From: Candidatus Terasakiella magnetica
GTDB taxonomy: Bacteria > Pseudomonadota > Alphaproteobacteria > Rhodospirillales > Terasakiellaceae
Direction: 5' to 3'
NCBI RefSeq assembly: GCF_900093605.1
Contig: NZ_FLYE01000012.1
Coordinates: 248,001 to 312,000, forward strand
DNA: 64,000 nucleotides
The position numbers and the translations under genes are program-made. This document shows, in pieces, positions 26,182 to 34,897 of the stretch; position 1 is the stretch's first letter, and each line of letters begins with the position of its first letter. The notes under the pieces were generated by a model. The model worked only from the letters and a program-made list of their open reading frames with translations, was not told the origin of the DNA and searched no databases.

Positions 26182-27135
26182 TTAGTCTTTTTGGGAAATA
26201 TGTAGTTCAATCGCATCCCAAATCTCACCTTCAAGGCAGGAGCCGTCAAAACGGTTGATTTCCTGCAAGCCTGTTGGGGAGGTGACGTTAATTTCGGTGA
26301 GATAATCCCCGATCACATCAATACCGACAAAGATCATACCGCGGGCTTTTAATTCTGGCCCGATGCGGCGACAAATCTCAAGCTCACGCTCAGTAAGAAT
26401 AGATTTAGCGGCTTGTCCCCCCACATGCAGGTTAGAACGCGCTTCGCCTTCTGCGGGAATGCGGTTCACTGCACCGGCGGGTTTACCATCGACAAGGATG
26501 ATGCGTTTATCGCCTTTGCGCACATCTGGCAGGTAGGCTTGCACCATGATCGGTTCGCGGTAGAGTTCTGAAAACATCTCGATTAAGGAATTGAGGTTTT
26601 CATCACCGGGTTTGATATGGAAGACACCCGCCCCACCATTGCCAAACAGCGGTTTGACGATAATGTCTTGGTGTTTTTCGCGAAAATTATCGATCTGCTC
26701 TTTATTGCAGGTGATCAATGTAGGCGGCATCAAGTCGGGGAATTTTGTGACAAACAGCTTTTCAGGGGCGTTGCGCACTTCTGCAGGGTTATTGACCACC
26801 AAGGTTTGTGGATGGATATGCTCAAGCAGGTGAGTTGCGGTAATATAGGCCATGTCAAATGGCGGGTCTTGGCGCATGAGCACCACATCCACATCATCTA
26901 ACAGGTCAATCCAGCGAGGCTCGCCAAAGTCAAAATGATTGCCGTTTTCGCGTTGTAAAGTCATGGGATGGGCATAGGCCACAACCCGTCCATCAACCAT
27001 GGTCAGGTCTTGGGGCAGATAGTGATAGAGCGAATGACCGCGCATCTGGGCTTCAAGGCCAAGAACAAAGGTGGAGTCTCCATTGATATCAATAGAGTCG
27101 ATCGGGTCCATTTGAATGGCAACGCGCAAAGACAT
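26182..27135 (-). CDS. gshB: glutathione synthetase
   Basis: A 317-aa ATP-grasp enzyme joining gamma-glutamylcysteine and glycine. Motifs: the N-terminal [19 protein letters not shown], then [11 protein letters not shown], the ATP-grasp loop [12 protein letters not shown], and the C-terminal [19 protein letters not shown], where the ENV/INVTSP segment binds metal and ligand. Length matches E. coli GshB. It lies downstream of yraN, the BON lipoprotein and the SirB1-like gene on the same strand, echoing the common rsmI-yraN-gshB neighbourhood. Confidence 0.97.
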   Translation of the reverse strand: MSLRVAIQMDPIDSIDINGDSTFVLGLEAQMRGHSLYHYLPQDLTMVDGRVVAYAHPMTLQRENGNHFDFGEPRWIDLLDDVDVVLMRQDPPFDMAYITATHLLEHIHPQTLVVNNPAEVRNAPEKLFVTKFPDLMPPTLITCNKEQIDNFREKHQDIIVKPLFGNGGAGVFHIKPGDENLNSLIEMFSELYREPIMVQAYLPDVRKGDKRIILVDGKPAGAVNRIPAEGEARSNLHVGGQAAKSILTERELEICRRIGPELKARGMIFVGIDVIGDYLTEINVTSPTGLQEINRFDGSCLEGEIWDAIELHISQKD

Positions 27136-27234
27136 GAAAATTCCTTCATTTCACGAAAACGATATGCGCACAGATATAGACCAAGAACGCCGAGCGTGCC
27201 AGATGCTGATGGTAAAAAAGTTGTGAAGTGGTTT

Positions 27235-27402
27235 TTAAGCCGGGCAGTCGTTGCTTTTGACTTCACCCCAGATCATAAAACGTCCTTTAGAGATTTCCTT
27301 GCGCTCTTTTGAGCGAGGGTTATCAATTAGGGCAACTTCGAAATCAGAATATGGAATATCTTTTTGCTTCGTTGCTGCGTGGGTATTGATTTGCGTCTGC
27401 AT
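27235..27402 (-). CDS. 55-aa hypothetical protein
   Basis: On the minus strand an ATG at 27402 opens a 55-codon frame that ends with TAA at 27235. The N-terminus is MQTQINTHAATKQKDIPYSD and the C-terminus is FMIWGEVKSNDCPA. GGCGGA lies 7 bp before the ATG. The composition is mixed hydrophilic with a plausible strand-helix layout and no membrane helix. It fills part of the 460-bp gap between gshB and the SirB1-like gene, in the same orientation. I do not recognise it. The remaining gap (27403-27596) shows no gene. Confidence 0.45.
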   Translation of the reverse strand: MQTQINTHAATKQKDIPYSDFEVALIDNPRSKERKEISKGRFMIWGEVKSNDCPA

Positions 27403-27596
27403 GATTTAATCCGCCAAAAATTGTGTAAATTAAATGCAATCTCTCAAGTTTTACTGGCCTTATTTTCTTATTGCCATGCAACAAACATAAACCAACTGGT
27501 CAAATACACATCACCCATATGAGTGGGAAACCATAAAAAATACCACTTTCGTATAGTTATTTCATTTCAAAGGTATTATGAGTTGTGTTGTGAGCC

Positions 27597-28442
27597 CTAT
27601 TCGCGCGTTTTGGATTCTAAGTCATCAAGAATATGCTGGGTATGGCGGACCGTATCTGGATCATTGGTATATTTAAGCGATTCTTTTAAAGAGACCATGG
27701 CTTCATCAAGTTGACCAATGCGCGCTTGTAACAGGCCTGTCTCGCGCCAAAAGGCAGCTGAGTGAGGCTCTAGACACAAAGTGGCTTCCAGTATTTCAAG
27801 GGCTTGGGGCATTTGCTCGCAGCGCAGGAAATGGGCTTTAATACTTGTGATGTGGCGCAAGGTCAGTGTTTTTGCAGACAGATTTTCGTAAAATTCCGGC
27901 AGTAATTCCGCATCACCCCCTGCGATGAGCTTAATCATTTGGCGCAAAGTATAGGCATCAATTTCAACACAGCCATTAAACGGGTCCAAAATGGTGCGTT
28001 GGTTGCCTTCATCTAGGCAGATCAGGCTGTAGCCGGGGAAATTAAGCCCATGGACGGACCAGCCACAGGCCTGCGCACAATGGATATAGAGAATGCTTAA
28101 GGCCAAGGCCGTGCCGCAGCGCTCATCAAGCATTGAGAACATATTAAGGTGGTCAAGATCATCAAAGGCATCTTCATCGCCGTGAAACCCCATGTCCTCA
28201 TGCAAGAGCTTTTGCAGGCTTTTCACCTTGGCTTGTAAAGGAGGATGCTGATCTGTTAACTCATCAAAGCGAAGCTGTAAATCTGCTGTTAAGCCATCAA
28301 TCTTGGCCCGATAGCTTTCAATATTGCCAGAGGGTTTGAGAATCTTTGAAACGAGAAAGGCCGTTTCCATGAGATCAAGAGTCTCATCCTCACCTTGTCC
28401 CTGTTCTTTTAAGGCTGATTTCAGTCGCTCAGGCAGGGTCAT
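27597..28442 (-). CDS. SirB1-family transglutaminase-like/TPR protein
   Basis: A 281-aa protein. The central region LNMFSMLDERCGTALALSIL and VHGLNFPGYSLICLDEG matches the transglutaminase-like SirB1 family; the Cys in ERCG sits where the fold's nucleophile would be. A C-terminal TPR-like helical repeat follows (about 210-275: LEILEATLCLEPHSAAFWRE, LDEAMVSLKESLKYTND). Family members are conserved but poorly understood. It starts within the last 14 bp of the BON gene, so it is translationally coupled. Confidence 0.88.
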   Translation of the reverse strand: MTLPERLKSALKEQGQGEDETLDLMETAFLVSKILKPSGNIESYRAKIDGLTADLQLRFDELTDQHPPLQAKVKSLQKLLHEDMGFHGDEDAFDDLDHLNMFSMLDERCGTALALSILYIHCAQACGWSVHGLNFPGYSLICLDEGNQRTILDPFNGCVEIDAYTLRQMIKLIAGGDAELLPEFYENLSAKTLTLRHITSIKAHFLRCEQMPQALEILEATLCLEPHSAAFWRETGLLQARIGQLDEAMVSLKESLKYTNDPDTVRHTQHILDDLESKTRE

Positions 28443-29061
28443 TGGTTGAACTTGGCTTATTCGCGCTGGGGCGGAACATGGATTTGCGTGGTTTTATTTC
28501 CACATGAGAGATCACTTTGCGCACATATGACGTAGATTTCGCATGGGCAATGAAGCGGTTAAGCTCAGCCGGGCTCTGGGCCATACCGATCAGGTAAACC
28601 GTGCCGCCCTCTGTTTCAAAGCGATAGTTAATATCCATGATCTGGGCATCAAAAGTCACAGAGGCAAGCAAGCTCGTATCAATCCATGTATCATGGGCAA
28701 AATCTTGCAAGCTTGAGTGTTTTTTGAGGATAATTTCGTTAAATACATCCTTGATGCCTGCAACTTCCCATGTTTTTGCGACCGCTTGGGCGCGCTGGTC
28801 TTGATTATCAACCGAGCCAATGATTAAGGCTTTGGCGTTATAAACAATGACGGTGAGGTCCGTTGTAAAAGACAGGTCTTCATTGGCCCATTTGGCAATC
28901 ACATCGGCTTTAAGGCCCAGATCGTCTGTTACCCCTTGAAGGCCACGCTCTTCCATCGCAAAGGTGCCTGCCGTGGTGCCAATGGAGGTCAACATGCCAA
29001 TGGGGGTGCAGGAAATCATCATAAAACAGCTGAGAATGAGGGCGCTTAAGCGGACAGTCAT
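28429..29061 (-). CDS. BON-domain lipoprotein (DolP/YraP-like)
   Basis: A 210-aa protein with a lipoprotein signal ending in the lipobox MISC (LSALILSCFMMISC), followed by two BON-type repeats: LKADVIAKWANEDLSFTTDL with VTV-like strand IVYNAKALIIGSV, then ...DIMDINYRFETEGGTVYLIG and MAQSPAELNRFI. BON proteins such as E. coli DolP sit on the outer membrane inner leaflet and support envelope integrity. Position beside yraN matches the yraN-yraP neighbourhood of enterics. It overlaps the next gene by 14 bp. Confidence 0.9.
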   Translation of the reverse strand: MTVRLSALILSCFMMISCTPIGMLTSIGTTAGTFAMEERGLQGVTDDLGLKADVIAKWANEDLSFTTDLTVIVYNAKALIIGSVDNQDQRAQAVAKTWEVAGIKDVFNEIILKKHSSLQDFAHDTWIDTSLLASVTFDAQIMDINYRFETEGGTVYLIGMAQSPAELNRFIAHAKSTSYVRKVISHVEIKPRKSMFRPSANKPSSTNDPA

Positions 29062-29064
29062 TAT

Positions 29065-29469
29065 TTATTCACACCATGCATTTTTAATATGTAAGGGCCA
29101 GCCATAAGGGGTAATGGCGAAGAAATCGAATCGGATTGTATGGTGAGAATAGCGCGGATGAAAGGAAAGAAAAGCTTGGGTTGCCAAAATAATCCGTTTT
29201 TGTTGTCGAGCAGACAGGCATTCAAGTGCAAGACGTTCAGTCGGGCGGGATTTTACTTCAATAAAACAAAGGGTTTTGCCTTTCTTGGCGATAATATCAA
29301 TTTCACCAACAGCACTGCGAAAATTACGTTTTAATATTTTATAGCCTTTAAGGCGCAAAGAGAGACAGGCGAGCCCTTCTCCCCATTGTCCAAAACGCAC
29401 GGCATTGAGTTTTTTATCCATCATGCAAAACTTTATGCAAGGCTTAGAGGAAAAAACGGCGTAATCCAT
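29065..29469 (-). CDS. yraN: YraN family protein (UPF0102, endonuclease-like fold)
   Basis: A 134-aa protein (119 aa if it starts at the internal Met pair near 29424). The core GEGLACLSLRLKGYKILKRN, then VGEIDIIAKKG and CFIEVKSR, shows the restriction-endonuclease-like E-x-D...E-x-K pattern of the family. The biochemical role is unsettled. The longer start is kept because AAGAG precedes it at suitable spacing. The gene is separated from its usual partner rsmI by a palindromic element and a DUF1640-like gene. Confidence 0.93.
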   Translation of the reverse strand: MDYAVFSSKPCIKFCMMDKKLNAVRFGQWGEGLACLSLRLKGYKILKRNFRSAVGEIDIIAKKGKTLCFIEVKSRPTERLALECLSARQQKRIILATQAFLSFHPRYSHHTIRFDFFAITPYGWPLHIKNAWCE

Positions 29470-29525
29470 TCATAGCTCTTATCAGAAGGCTGGACAATTG
29501 GGTCTGCTTACCACATATTTATTAA

Positions 29526-29790
29526 GAGCCTGCCCCATAAGTCTTTGTTGTTTTTCATCAAGATATAAAGGGCAAAAATTAGGAAACTCATGCAAAGCGA
29601 TGCGGCGCATCGGTTAAATGAATTAACGCGATAGTTGCCCTTTATATCTTGACCCGAAGGGTAGCCTTACATTCGCCCGTCAGGGCGTTAGGGTTTGCTG
29701 ATGATGCTTCCAGCATCACTGCACAAACCCTTCCTACTGACGAACAAATGTAAGGCTATGAAATATAACAAAGACTTATGGGGCAGGCTC
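29526..29790. mobile_element. 265-bp MITE-like element with 24-bp perfect terminal inverted repeats and nested palindromes
   Basis: The ends 29526-29549 and 29767-29790 are exact 24-bp inverted repeats beginning GAGCCTGCCCCATAAG. Inside are further exact pairs: 29558-29575 with 29635-29652 (18 bp), 29662-29673 with 29747-29758 (12 bp), 29678-29683 with 29737-29742, 29690-29697 with 29724-29731, and local hairpins at 29598-29612, 29674-29687 and 29702-29718. It holds no ORF. It sits between rsmI and yraN. No clear target duplication: the flanks TTAA and AAAG do not match. A non-autonomous transposon-like repeat is the best reading. Confidence 0.7.
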
Positions 29791-29803
29791 AAAGTATTTA
29801 AGG

Positions 29804-30064
29804 ATGAGTGCGTTGATTTTTGACACCCATGCATTTGTGAAAAAACTGGTCGTTGCGGGCATGCCTGAAGCGCAAGCTGAAGTCATTGCCAATGAGCAAA
29901 CGCGCCTGATTGATGAAAATCTGGCGACAAAGCATGACCTTAAGCAATTGGAAATGGCAATGAGGCACGACCTCAAGCAGCTTGAGCAATCCATGACCAT
30001 CCGCACAGGTGCGATGATATTTGCCCTTGGCGGCTTTATGGCAGCGATTAAATTTTTCGCTTAA
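29804..30064 (+). CDS. DUF1640-like small coiled-coil membrane protein
   Basis: An 86-aa protein: FDTHAFVKKLVVAGMPEAQA, a Lys/Gln/Glu-rich coiled-coil with two near-repeats of HDLKQLE, and a C-terminal hydrophobic helix (GAMIFALGGFMAAIKFF). This is the layout of DUF1640 (CCDC90-like) proteins, which are often multi-copy in bacteria and whose role is unclear. It begins 13 bp after the palindromic element. AAGG directly abuts the ATG, too close for a normal ribosome-binding site, so leader or start usage may be unusual. Its stop interlocks with the rsmI stop in a shared TTAA. Confidence 0.8.
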   Translation: MSALIFDTHAFVKKLVVAGMPEAQAEVIANEQTRLIDENLATKHDLKQLEMAMRHDLKQLEQSMTIRTGAMIFALGGFMAAIKFFA

Positions 30065-31002
30065 GATTCTTTTGTCAGCTCAAGCGCACGATTATAAACC
30101 GCGCGTTTTTTAAGCCCTGTGGCATCGACCACTTCTGCCACCGCATCACGAACAGACAGGCGGGCAAGGGCGTTTTCTAGTAAGCTGTCTAAGTCTTCCG
30201 CGCTGGTTTCATTCACGCTTTCATCAGGTGGGCCGACGACCAGCACCACTTCGCCGCGGACTACTTCGTTTTGATAAAGCTCAGCCAGTTCTGGCAAGGG
30301 CGCGCGGCGGACTTCTTCATATCGTTTGGTGAGCTCGCGCGTAACTGCGGCTTCGCGGTTGCCAAGCACGTCTGCCATATCTTTAAGGCAGGCCGCGACC
30401 CGGCGCGGTGATTCTAATGTAATTAAGGTAGCGCGCACGGATTTTACTTCTTCAAGGGCTTTTTTGCGCGCAACGGTCTTGTTGGGTAAAAAACCAAGAT
30501 AAAGAAAACGATCACTAGGCAGGCCGGAAAGCACCATGGCGGTAATGACCGAGCTGGCACCGGGTGCCGTTGTATAAGGCAGGCCCAATTCATTACATTC
30601 ACGCACCAATTTATAGCCCGGATCATTGATCAAAGGCGTGCCGGCATCACTGACCAGCACGACCACTTCGCCACTGTTGAGTTTATCCAGAACTTTTGGG
30701 CGCATTTTTTCAGCGTTATGTTCATGATAAGCATGGCATTTTTTCTTTGAGATGCCGTGTATCATTAATAATTTAGCCGTCACACGGGTGTCTTCACATA
30801 AAATCGTATCGGCCTGTTTTAACAGACTTAGGGCGCGCAAGGTGATATCTTGGGCATTGCCGATAGGGGTGGCGACAATATAGAGTCCAGCCGCCACTTT
30901 ACTCGCAAGCGTGCTAGGGGTACTCTCTGGGACGAATTGATTATTTTCTTGGTTGTCTTGGGGACCCGATGTTTCTAAATCCGCGTTTTTATGTTTTGCC
31001 AT
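30061..31002 (-). CDS. rsmI: 16S rRNA (cytidine(1402)-2'-O)-methyltransferase RsmI
   Basis: A 313-aa SAM-dependent enzyme that 2'-O-methylates C1402 of 16S rRNA. The core has GLYIVATPIGNAQDITLRAL, ADTILCEDTRVT, VLVSDAGTPLINDPGYKLVR, APGASSVITAMVLSGLP and YLGFLPNK, all typical of RsmI. An N-terminal extension of about 38 hydrophilic residues precedes the core, so the start is the least certain part. If this start is used, the gene overlaps the divergent lipoprotein gene by 34 bp head to head. Confidence 0.96.
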   Translation of the reverse strand: MAKHKNADLETSGPQDNQENNQFVPESTPSTLASKVAAGLYIVATPIGNAQDITLRALSLLKQADTILCEDTRVTAKLLMIHGISKKKCHAYHEHNAEKMRPKVLDKLNSGEVVVLVSDAGTPLINDPGYKLVRECNELGLPYTTAPGASSVITAMVLSGLPSDRFLYLGFLPNKTVARKKALEEVKSVRATLITLESPRRVAACLKDMADVLGNREAAVTRELTKRYEEVRRAPLPELAELYQNEVVRGEVVLVVGPPDESVNETSAEDLDSLLENALARLSVRDAVAEVVDATGLKKRAVYNRALELTKES

Positions 31003-32384
31003 TGCTGTTCTTCATCACTCTGGTGTTAAGCGCTTGTCAGACTATCACCGCACCTAAATGGTGGGAAGTTCCGGGGACAACACCCCAAGCACGTGGTCCT
31101 GCACCGGGCAGTTATGACCCAACAGCCGCACCACGACAAGGAAAAGAAATTGTGCCGTGGGACCCAAGCCAGCCAACAGTCGCCCATGCGGATGCGCAAG
31201 CCCAGTCTCAAGAATGGATGACGCAATATGATGTGCGCGGCGGTGTGCGGGCTGCACGCGTTGGTTTGCTTGTGCCATTATCAGGGCGCGCAGCGAACGT
31301 GGGCAAAGAAATTATGAATGCTGCCCAGCTGGCCTTGTTTGATTTTGCCGGACCAAATTATGAGCTGCTGCCATATGATACGCAAAGTACGCCTGAAGGG
31401 GCGGTTCAGGCGGTGCAATATGCCATTGCCGATGGGGTTTCCATTGTTGTTGGGCCGCTTTTATCTAAATCTGCCCAAGCCATTGCGCCTTATTTGCAAG
31501 CCTCCAACGTGAATGCGCTTGCCTTTACCAACGATTCGACAGCGGCGAGCCAAAATGTCTTTGTTTTAGGCGTGCGTCCTGAAGAAGAAGTTGAGCGCAT
31601 CATTAATTTCGCAGCCTTGCAAGGCTCAACACGTTTTGCATTGCTCGCACCTGCGGATGAATATGGCATTCGTGTGCGCACGGCTTTTGAAGCAGCTGTT
31701 CTTGCCAATGGGGCAGAATTGTCAAAAGTGGTCCAGTTCCTTTCAGGCAGTGACGATCTCCCTGCCATGATCCGTGATATGGCGGATTATGATGAGCGTC
31801 GCAAAGAGCTGTTGGAGCAAAAAGCAGAACTTGAAGGCAAGGAAGATGCCTTATCTCAAAAAGCGCTGGAACGCCTTGAGCTGTTACAAACAGTTGGTGA
31901 TGTAGATTTTGATGCACTGTTGGTGGCCGCTGGGGGCAAGACATTGCAATCTATTGCCGCGAACCTGCCTTATTATGATGTGGACCCAAAAAAAGTTCGC
32001 ATGTTAGGTACAAGCCTGTGGGAAGCCAAATGGGTTCGTGCAGAACCAGCCCTTTTAGGAGGATGGTTTGCTGCGCCAAGTGCGAAAAATCGCGGGGAAT
32101 TTGTACGTCAATATCGCTCGGTTTATGATGCCAATCCCCATCGATTGGCGACCTTGGCTTATGATGCGGTGGCTTTAAGCGCGGTTTTGGCAAATGATAA
32201 AGGTGAGGCTGATTATAGTCGCCAGACCTTGACTGACCCGGCGGGCTATTTAGGGAGGAATGGGATTTTCCGTTTGCACCAATGGGGTTTGGCTGAGCGG
32301 GGCTTGGCGGTGATGCAAGTCAAACAAAAGAATTTTCGCGAGATTTCTCCCGCACCAAAAAGTTTTGCGCCAGTTACAAATTAG
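30969..32384 (+). CDS. penicillin-binding protein activator-like lipoprotein (LpoA/YraM type)
   Basis: A 471-aa protein with a lipoprotein signal: MFLNPRFYVLPLLFFITLVL followed by the lipobox SAC. After a Pro-rich stretch, a periplasmic-binding-type domain (VGLLVPLSGRAANVGKEIMN, VGPLLSKSAQAIAPYL, FALLAPADEYGIRVRTAFEA) covers most of the protein, as in LpoA C-terminal domains and alphaproteobacterial homologues. It probably reaches through the periplasm to stimulate a class A PBP; a PBP1A is encoded 24 kb away. Neighbour rsmI matches the rsmI-lpoA pair in enterics. It lacks the N-terminal TPR-like domain of E. coli LpoA. Confidence 0.88.
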   Translation: MFLNPRFYVLPLLFFITLVLSACQTITAPKWWEVPGTTPQARGPAPGSYDPTAAPRQGKEIVPWDPSQPTVAHADAQAQSQEWMTQYDVRGGVRAARVGLLVPLSGRAANVGKEIMNAAQLALFDFAGPNYELLPYDTQSTPEGAVQAVQYAIADGVSIVVGPLLSKSAQAIAPYLQASNVNALAFTNDSTAASQNVFVLGVRPEEEVERIINFAALQGSTRFALLAPADEYGIRVRTAFEAAVLANGAELSKVVQFLSGSDDLPAMIRDMADYDERRKELLEQKAELEGKEDALSQKALERLELLQTVGDVDFDALLVAAGGKTLQSIAANLPYYDVDPKKVRMLGTSLWEAKWVRAEPALLGGWFAAPSAKNRGEFVRQYRSVYDANPHRLATLAYDAVALSAVLANDKGEADYSRQTLTDPAGYLGRNGIFRLHQWGLAERGLAVMQVKQKNFREISPAPKSFAPVTN

Positions 32385-32398
32385 TATAAGTAATAACG

Positions 32399-33715
32399 AT
32401 GCCAGAATATAAGAATAAAGAATATAAAAAAGGTGAATATATCCTCAAAGAAGGGGATGCACCTGATTGTGCTTATATTTTGCAAAAAGGGTCTGTAGAG
32501 GTTGTAAAACGGCGCACTGATGGTGGTGAGATGGTTTTACAGACTTTAAAACCGGGTGAGATTTTTGGTGAAATGTCGATGGTGGACTTTCAACCACGCT
32601 CTGCCAGTGTGCGCGCCCTTGAGGACCTAAGTTTGATCGTGGTTGATGCGCCGACCTTTAATCAAAAACAAGAATCATTAGATATTTTTACGAAAAACCT
32701 GGTGCGCACGCTGATTACGCGCTTGCGTGAACAAAACCAAATTCTGGTAGATTTATCTGATCCGGCTTCCTTGATGAAGGCAGCGAAAAAAGGCCAGATT
32801 GATACGGAAAATACAAACCACACCAGTGTTCTTTTTAAAGAAGATTACCGTGATAAACTGGATTTTGGGGCGATTCGTTTTATTTTGGCCGATGCAAATT
32901 CTCAATCGCGCCAAAGCATCAAGGGTGGCCTTCATATGCAGGGCTTTCGCGAAATTGATGAAGTGAGCAGCTTTATTGATTTTAGAAACCGCATGAAAGG
33001 CAATGAGCTGGATTTAATCCTTGTGGATAATAATTTGGGCACGGCCCATGTTGCCGAAGTGATTAATAATATCCGCCATGGCAGAACAGCGATTAATCCA
33101 TTTTGTGTTATTTTTGCCATTATCGATTCGCCAGACCCTGCGACTTTGGAAATATTATCTGAAGCTGGCTTAGATGATGTGTTGGTCAAGCCCGTTGCCT
33201 TGGGCAATATCATTGATCGGGTGGAACGCCGCATTCGAAAGCGCAAACCCTTTGTAGTGACGATGGAATATGTCGGGCCGGACCGCCGTAGTAATGCCCG
33301 TCCCGGCACAGAAGAAATCCCGCTTGTTGAGGTGCCTAACCCCGTGGCCTTTAAAGCTTTGCCTAAGCAGGATGAAAAGCAATATCTCACCGATCAGAGA
33401 AAAGCCTTAATCCGTGTGGAATCTTTGAAAATTGAGCGCCATGCGGTGCAGGTTTTCTGGCTGTGCGGTAAGGTTTCAAGTCAGGTGGATGAAAATAAAA
33501 ATCCATCCTATTTTCTGGAAAAGCTGGTTTCTGTGACCAATAAACTGGCGGGCAAGTTGGAAAAGCGTGAAGACAGTGCGCGTGTGTCCATGTGTGAGTT
33601 GATCTTGTCTATGGTTTCGGACTTTCAGGCGGGCACTGCGGATATGGCAGGCCAAGATTGGAAAGAATTTACCAGCATTGTTGCCCAGCTTAAGGATGAG
33701 TTGGGGCCGAAGTAG
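32399..33715 (+). CDS. cyclic-nucleotide-binding domain and REC-like response regulator
   Basis: A 438-aa cytosolic protein. Residues 5-120 are a cNMP-binding domain: YILKEGDAPDCAYILQKGSV, LKPGEIFGEMSM, and PRSASVRAL as the phosphate-binding cassette. Residues about 158-280 form a receiver-like domain with acceptor candidate D in LILVDNNLG and the conserved lysine in VLVKPV. The linker EYVGPDRR follows, a signature I associate with Rhodospirillales receiver proteins. A C-terminal helical region (about 330-438) has no recognised DNA-binding or enzymatic motif. Likely a phosphorylation- and cNMP-dependent adaptor; partner unknown. It lies 15 bp after the LpoA-like gene. Confidence 0.85.
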   Translation: MPEYKNKEYKKGEYILKEGDAPDCAYILQKGSVEVVKRRTDGGEMVLQTLKPGEIFGEMSMVDFQPRSASVRALEDLSLIVVDAPTFNQKQESLDIFTKNLVRTLITRLREQNQILVDLSDPASLMKAAKKGQIDTENTNHTSVLFKEDYRDKLDFGAIRFILADANSQSRQSIKGGLHMQGFREIDEVSSFIDFRNRMKGNELDLILVDNNLGTAHVAEVINNIRHGRTAINPFCVIFAIIDSPDPATLEILSEAGLDDVLVKPVALGNIIDRVERRIRKRKPFVVTMEYVGPDRRSNARPGTEEIPLVEVPNPVAFKALPKQDEKQYLTDQRKALIRVESLKIERHAVQVFWLCGKVSSQVDENKNPSYFLEKLVSVTNKLAGKLEKREDSARVSMCELILSMVSDFQAGTADMAGQDWKEFTSIVAQLKDELGPK

Positions 33716-33720
33716 TCTCC

Positions 33721-34869
33721 TTAAACAAGGATGAGTTTTTCAATCACCCCATTAAGGCATTTACGCCCTTCAGGGCTGGCGCGTAAATGGGTCTCAGTCC
33801 AGCAAACAAGACCATTTTCGATCAGGATTTCTAAACCTTCAGGCTCAAGACAGTCTTTAAGCCCTTGATGGGTCAGGCTTTTAAAATGGGCACAGTCAAT
33901 CCCCTCTTTTAAACGCAAGCCCATCATGATGAGCTCGATAATACGTTCTTCTGTGGGGATAGATTTGCGTTTTTGCTCACCGGATTTTTTCTCAGCAATA
34001 GCGTTAAGCCAAAGGTCTGGTTGGTAAATTTGGTGAATGGCTTGGTTACTAAGCCGACTATGGGCACCCGGTCCGATCCCGATATAATCATCACCTTGCC
34101 AATAGATCAGATTATGGCGGCTTTCTTGAGCGCTTTTGGCATGGTTGGAAATTTCATAAGCGGGCATGTGGGCTTTTTCCATCATCTCTTGGGTGAGATC
34201 AAACAGGTCCGCGCCTAAATCTTCATCCACACTGGGTACGCCTTCTTTATAAAAGGCGGTGCCGGGCTCAATGGTTAATTGATAAAGCGAGAGATGGCCT
34301 GCGCTTAGATTTAACGCTTCTGTGAGCTCATCCTGCCAATCCTGTAAGGTTTGATCAGGGCGGGCATAAATCAGATCAAAGCTATAGCGATCAAAGGTTT
34401 TTTGGGCGAGCTCAAGGGCGCGAAAGCCCTCTTCTAAAGAATGGGCGCGCCCTAAAAATGTTAAGGCCTTGGCGCGCAAAGACTGAATGCCAATAGAAAG
34501 GCGGTTAATGCCAGCGGATTTAAAATTAGCAAATGTATCTGTTTCAACCGTGGTCGGATTGGCTTCAAGCGTAATCTCGATATCAGGGCTAAAGCCCCAG
34601 AGCTTTTGGGCTGTTTGTAAAATACTCTCAACCGTTTGGGGCGCCATTAAAGAGGGGGTGCCACCGCCAAAGAAAATACTGGAAATGGTCTGCTCAGCAC
34701 TTTCTTGATGAATGCGGGTTAACTCATTGATAAAGGCTTGCGCCCATTGATCATGATCCACGCTCTTTGCCACATGGGAGTTGAAATCGCAATAAGGGCA
34801 TTTTGAGACACAATAAGGCCAGTGAATATAAAGGCCAAAGGGCGTTTTGGGCTGAGATGACATGATCAT
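33721..34869 (-). CDS. hemW: radical SAM protein HemW (heme chaperone)
   Basis: A 382-aa radical-SAM protein with the cluster motif YCVSKCPYCDFNSH (CxxxCxxC) near residue 20, then FFGGGTPSLM, TLEANPTTVE, GINRLSIGIQSL and DLIYARPDQ. It lacks the extra features of true coproporphyrinogen dehydrogenase HemN, so HemW, a heme-trafficking protein, is the better name. Convergent with the cNMP/REC gene 5 bp away. Confidence 0.94.
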   Translation of the reverse strand: MIMSSQPKTPFGLYIHWPYCVSKCPYCDFNSHVAKSVDHDQWAQAFINELTRIHQESAEQTISSIFFGGGTPSLMAPQTVESILQTAQKLWGFSPDIEITLEANPTTVETDTFANFKSAGINRLSIGIQSLRAKALTFLGRAHSLEEGFRALELAQKTFDRYSFDLIYARPDQTLQDWQDELTEALNLSAGHLSLYQLTIEPGTAFYKEGVPSVDEDLGADLFDLTQEMMEKAHMPAYEISNHAKSAQESRHNLIYWQGDDYIGIGPGAHSRLSNQAIHQIYQPDLWLNAIAEKKSGEQKRKSIPTEERIIELIMMGLRLKEGIDCAHFKSLTHQGLKDCLEPEGLEILIENGLVCWTETHLRASPEGRKCLNGVIEKLILV

Positions 34870-34897
34870 CAGCCTTATATATACCGAAAAAACTCAG

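Noticed and set aside
29526-29790. CRISPR array, integron attC site or tRNA cluster in the palindromic region
   Set aside because: There are no direct repeats with regular spacers, no attC core motif, and the stems do not form a cloverleaf of tRNA size.
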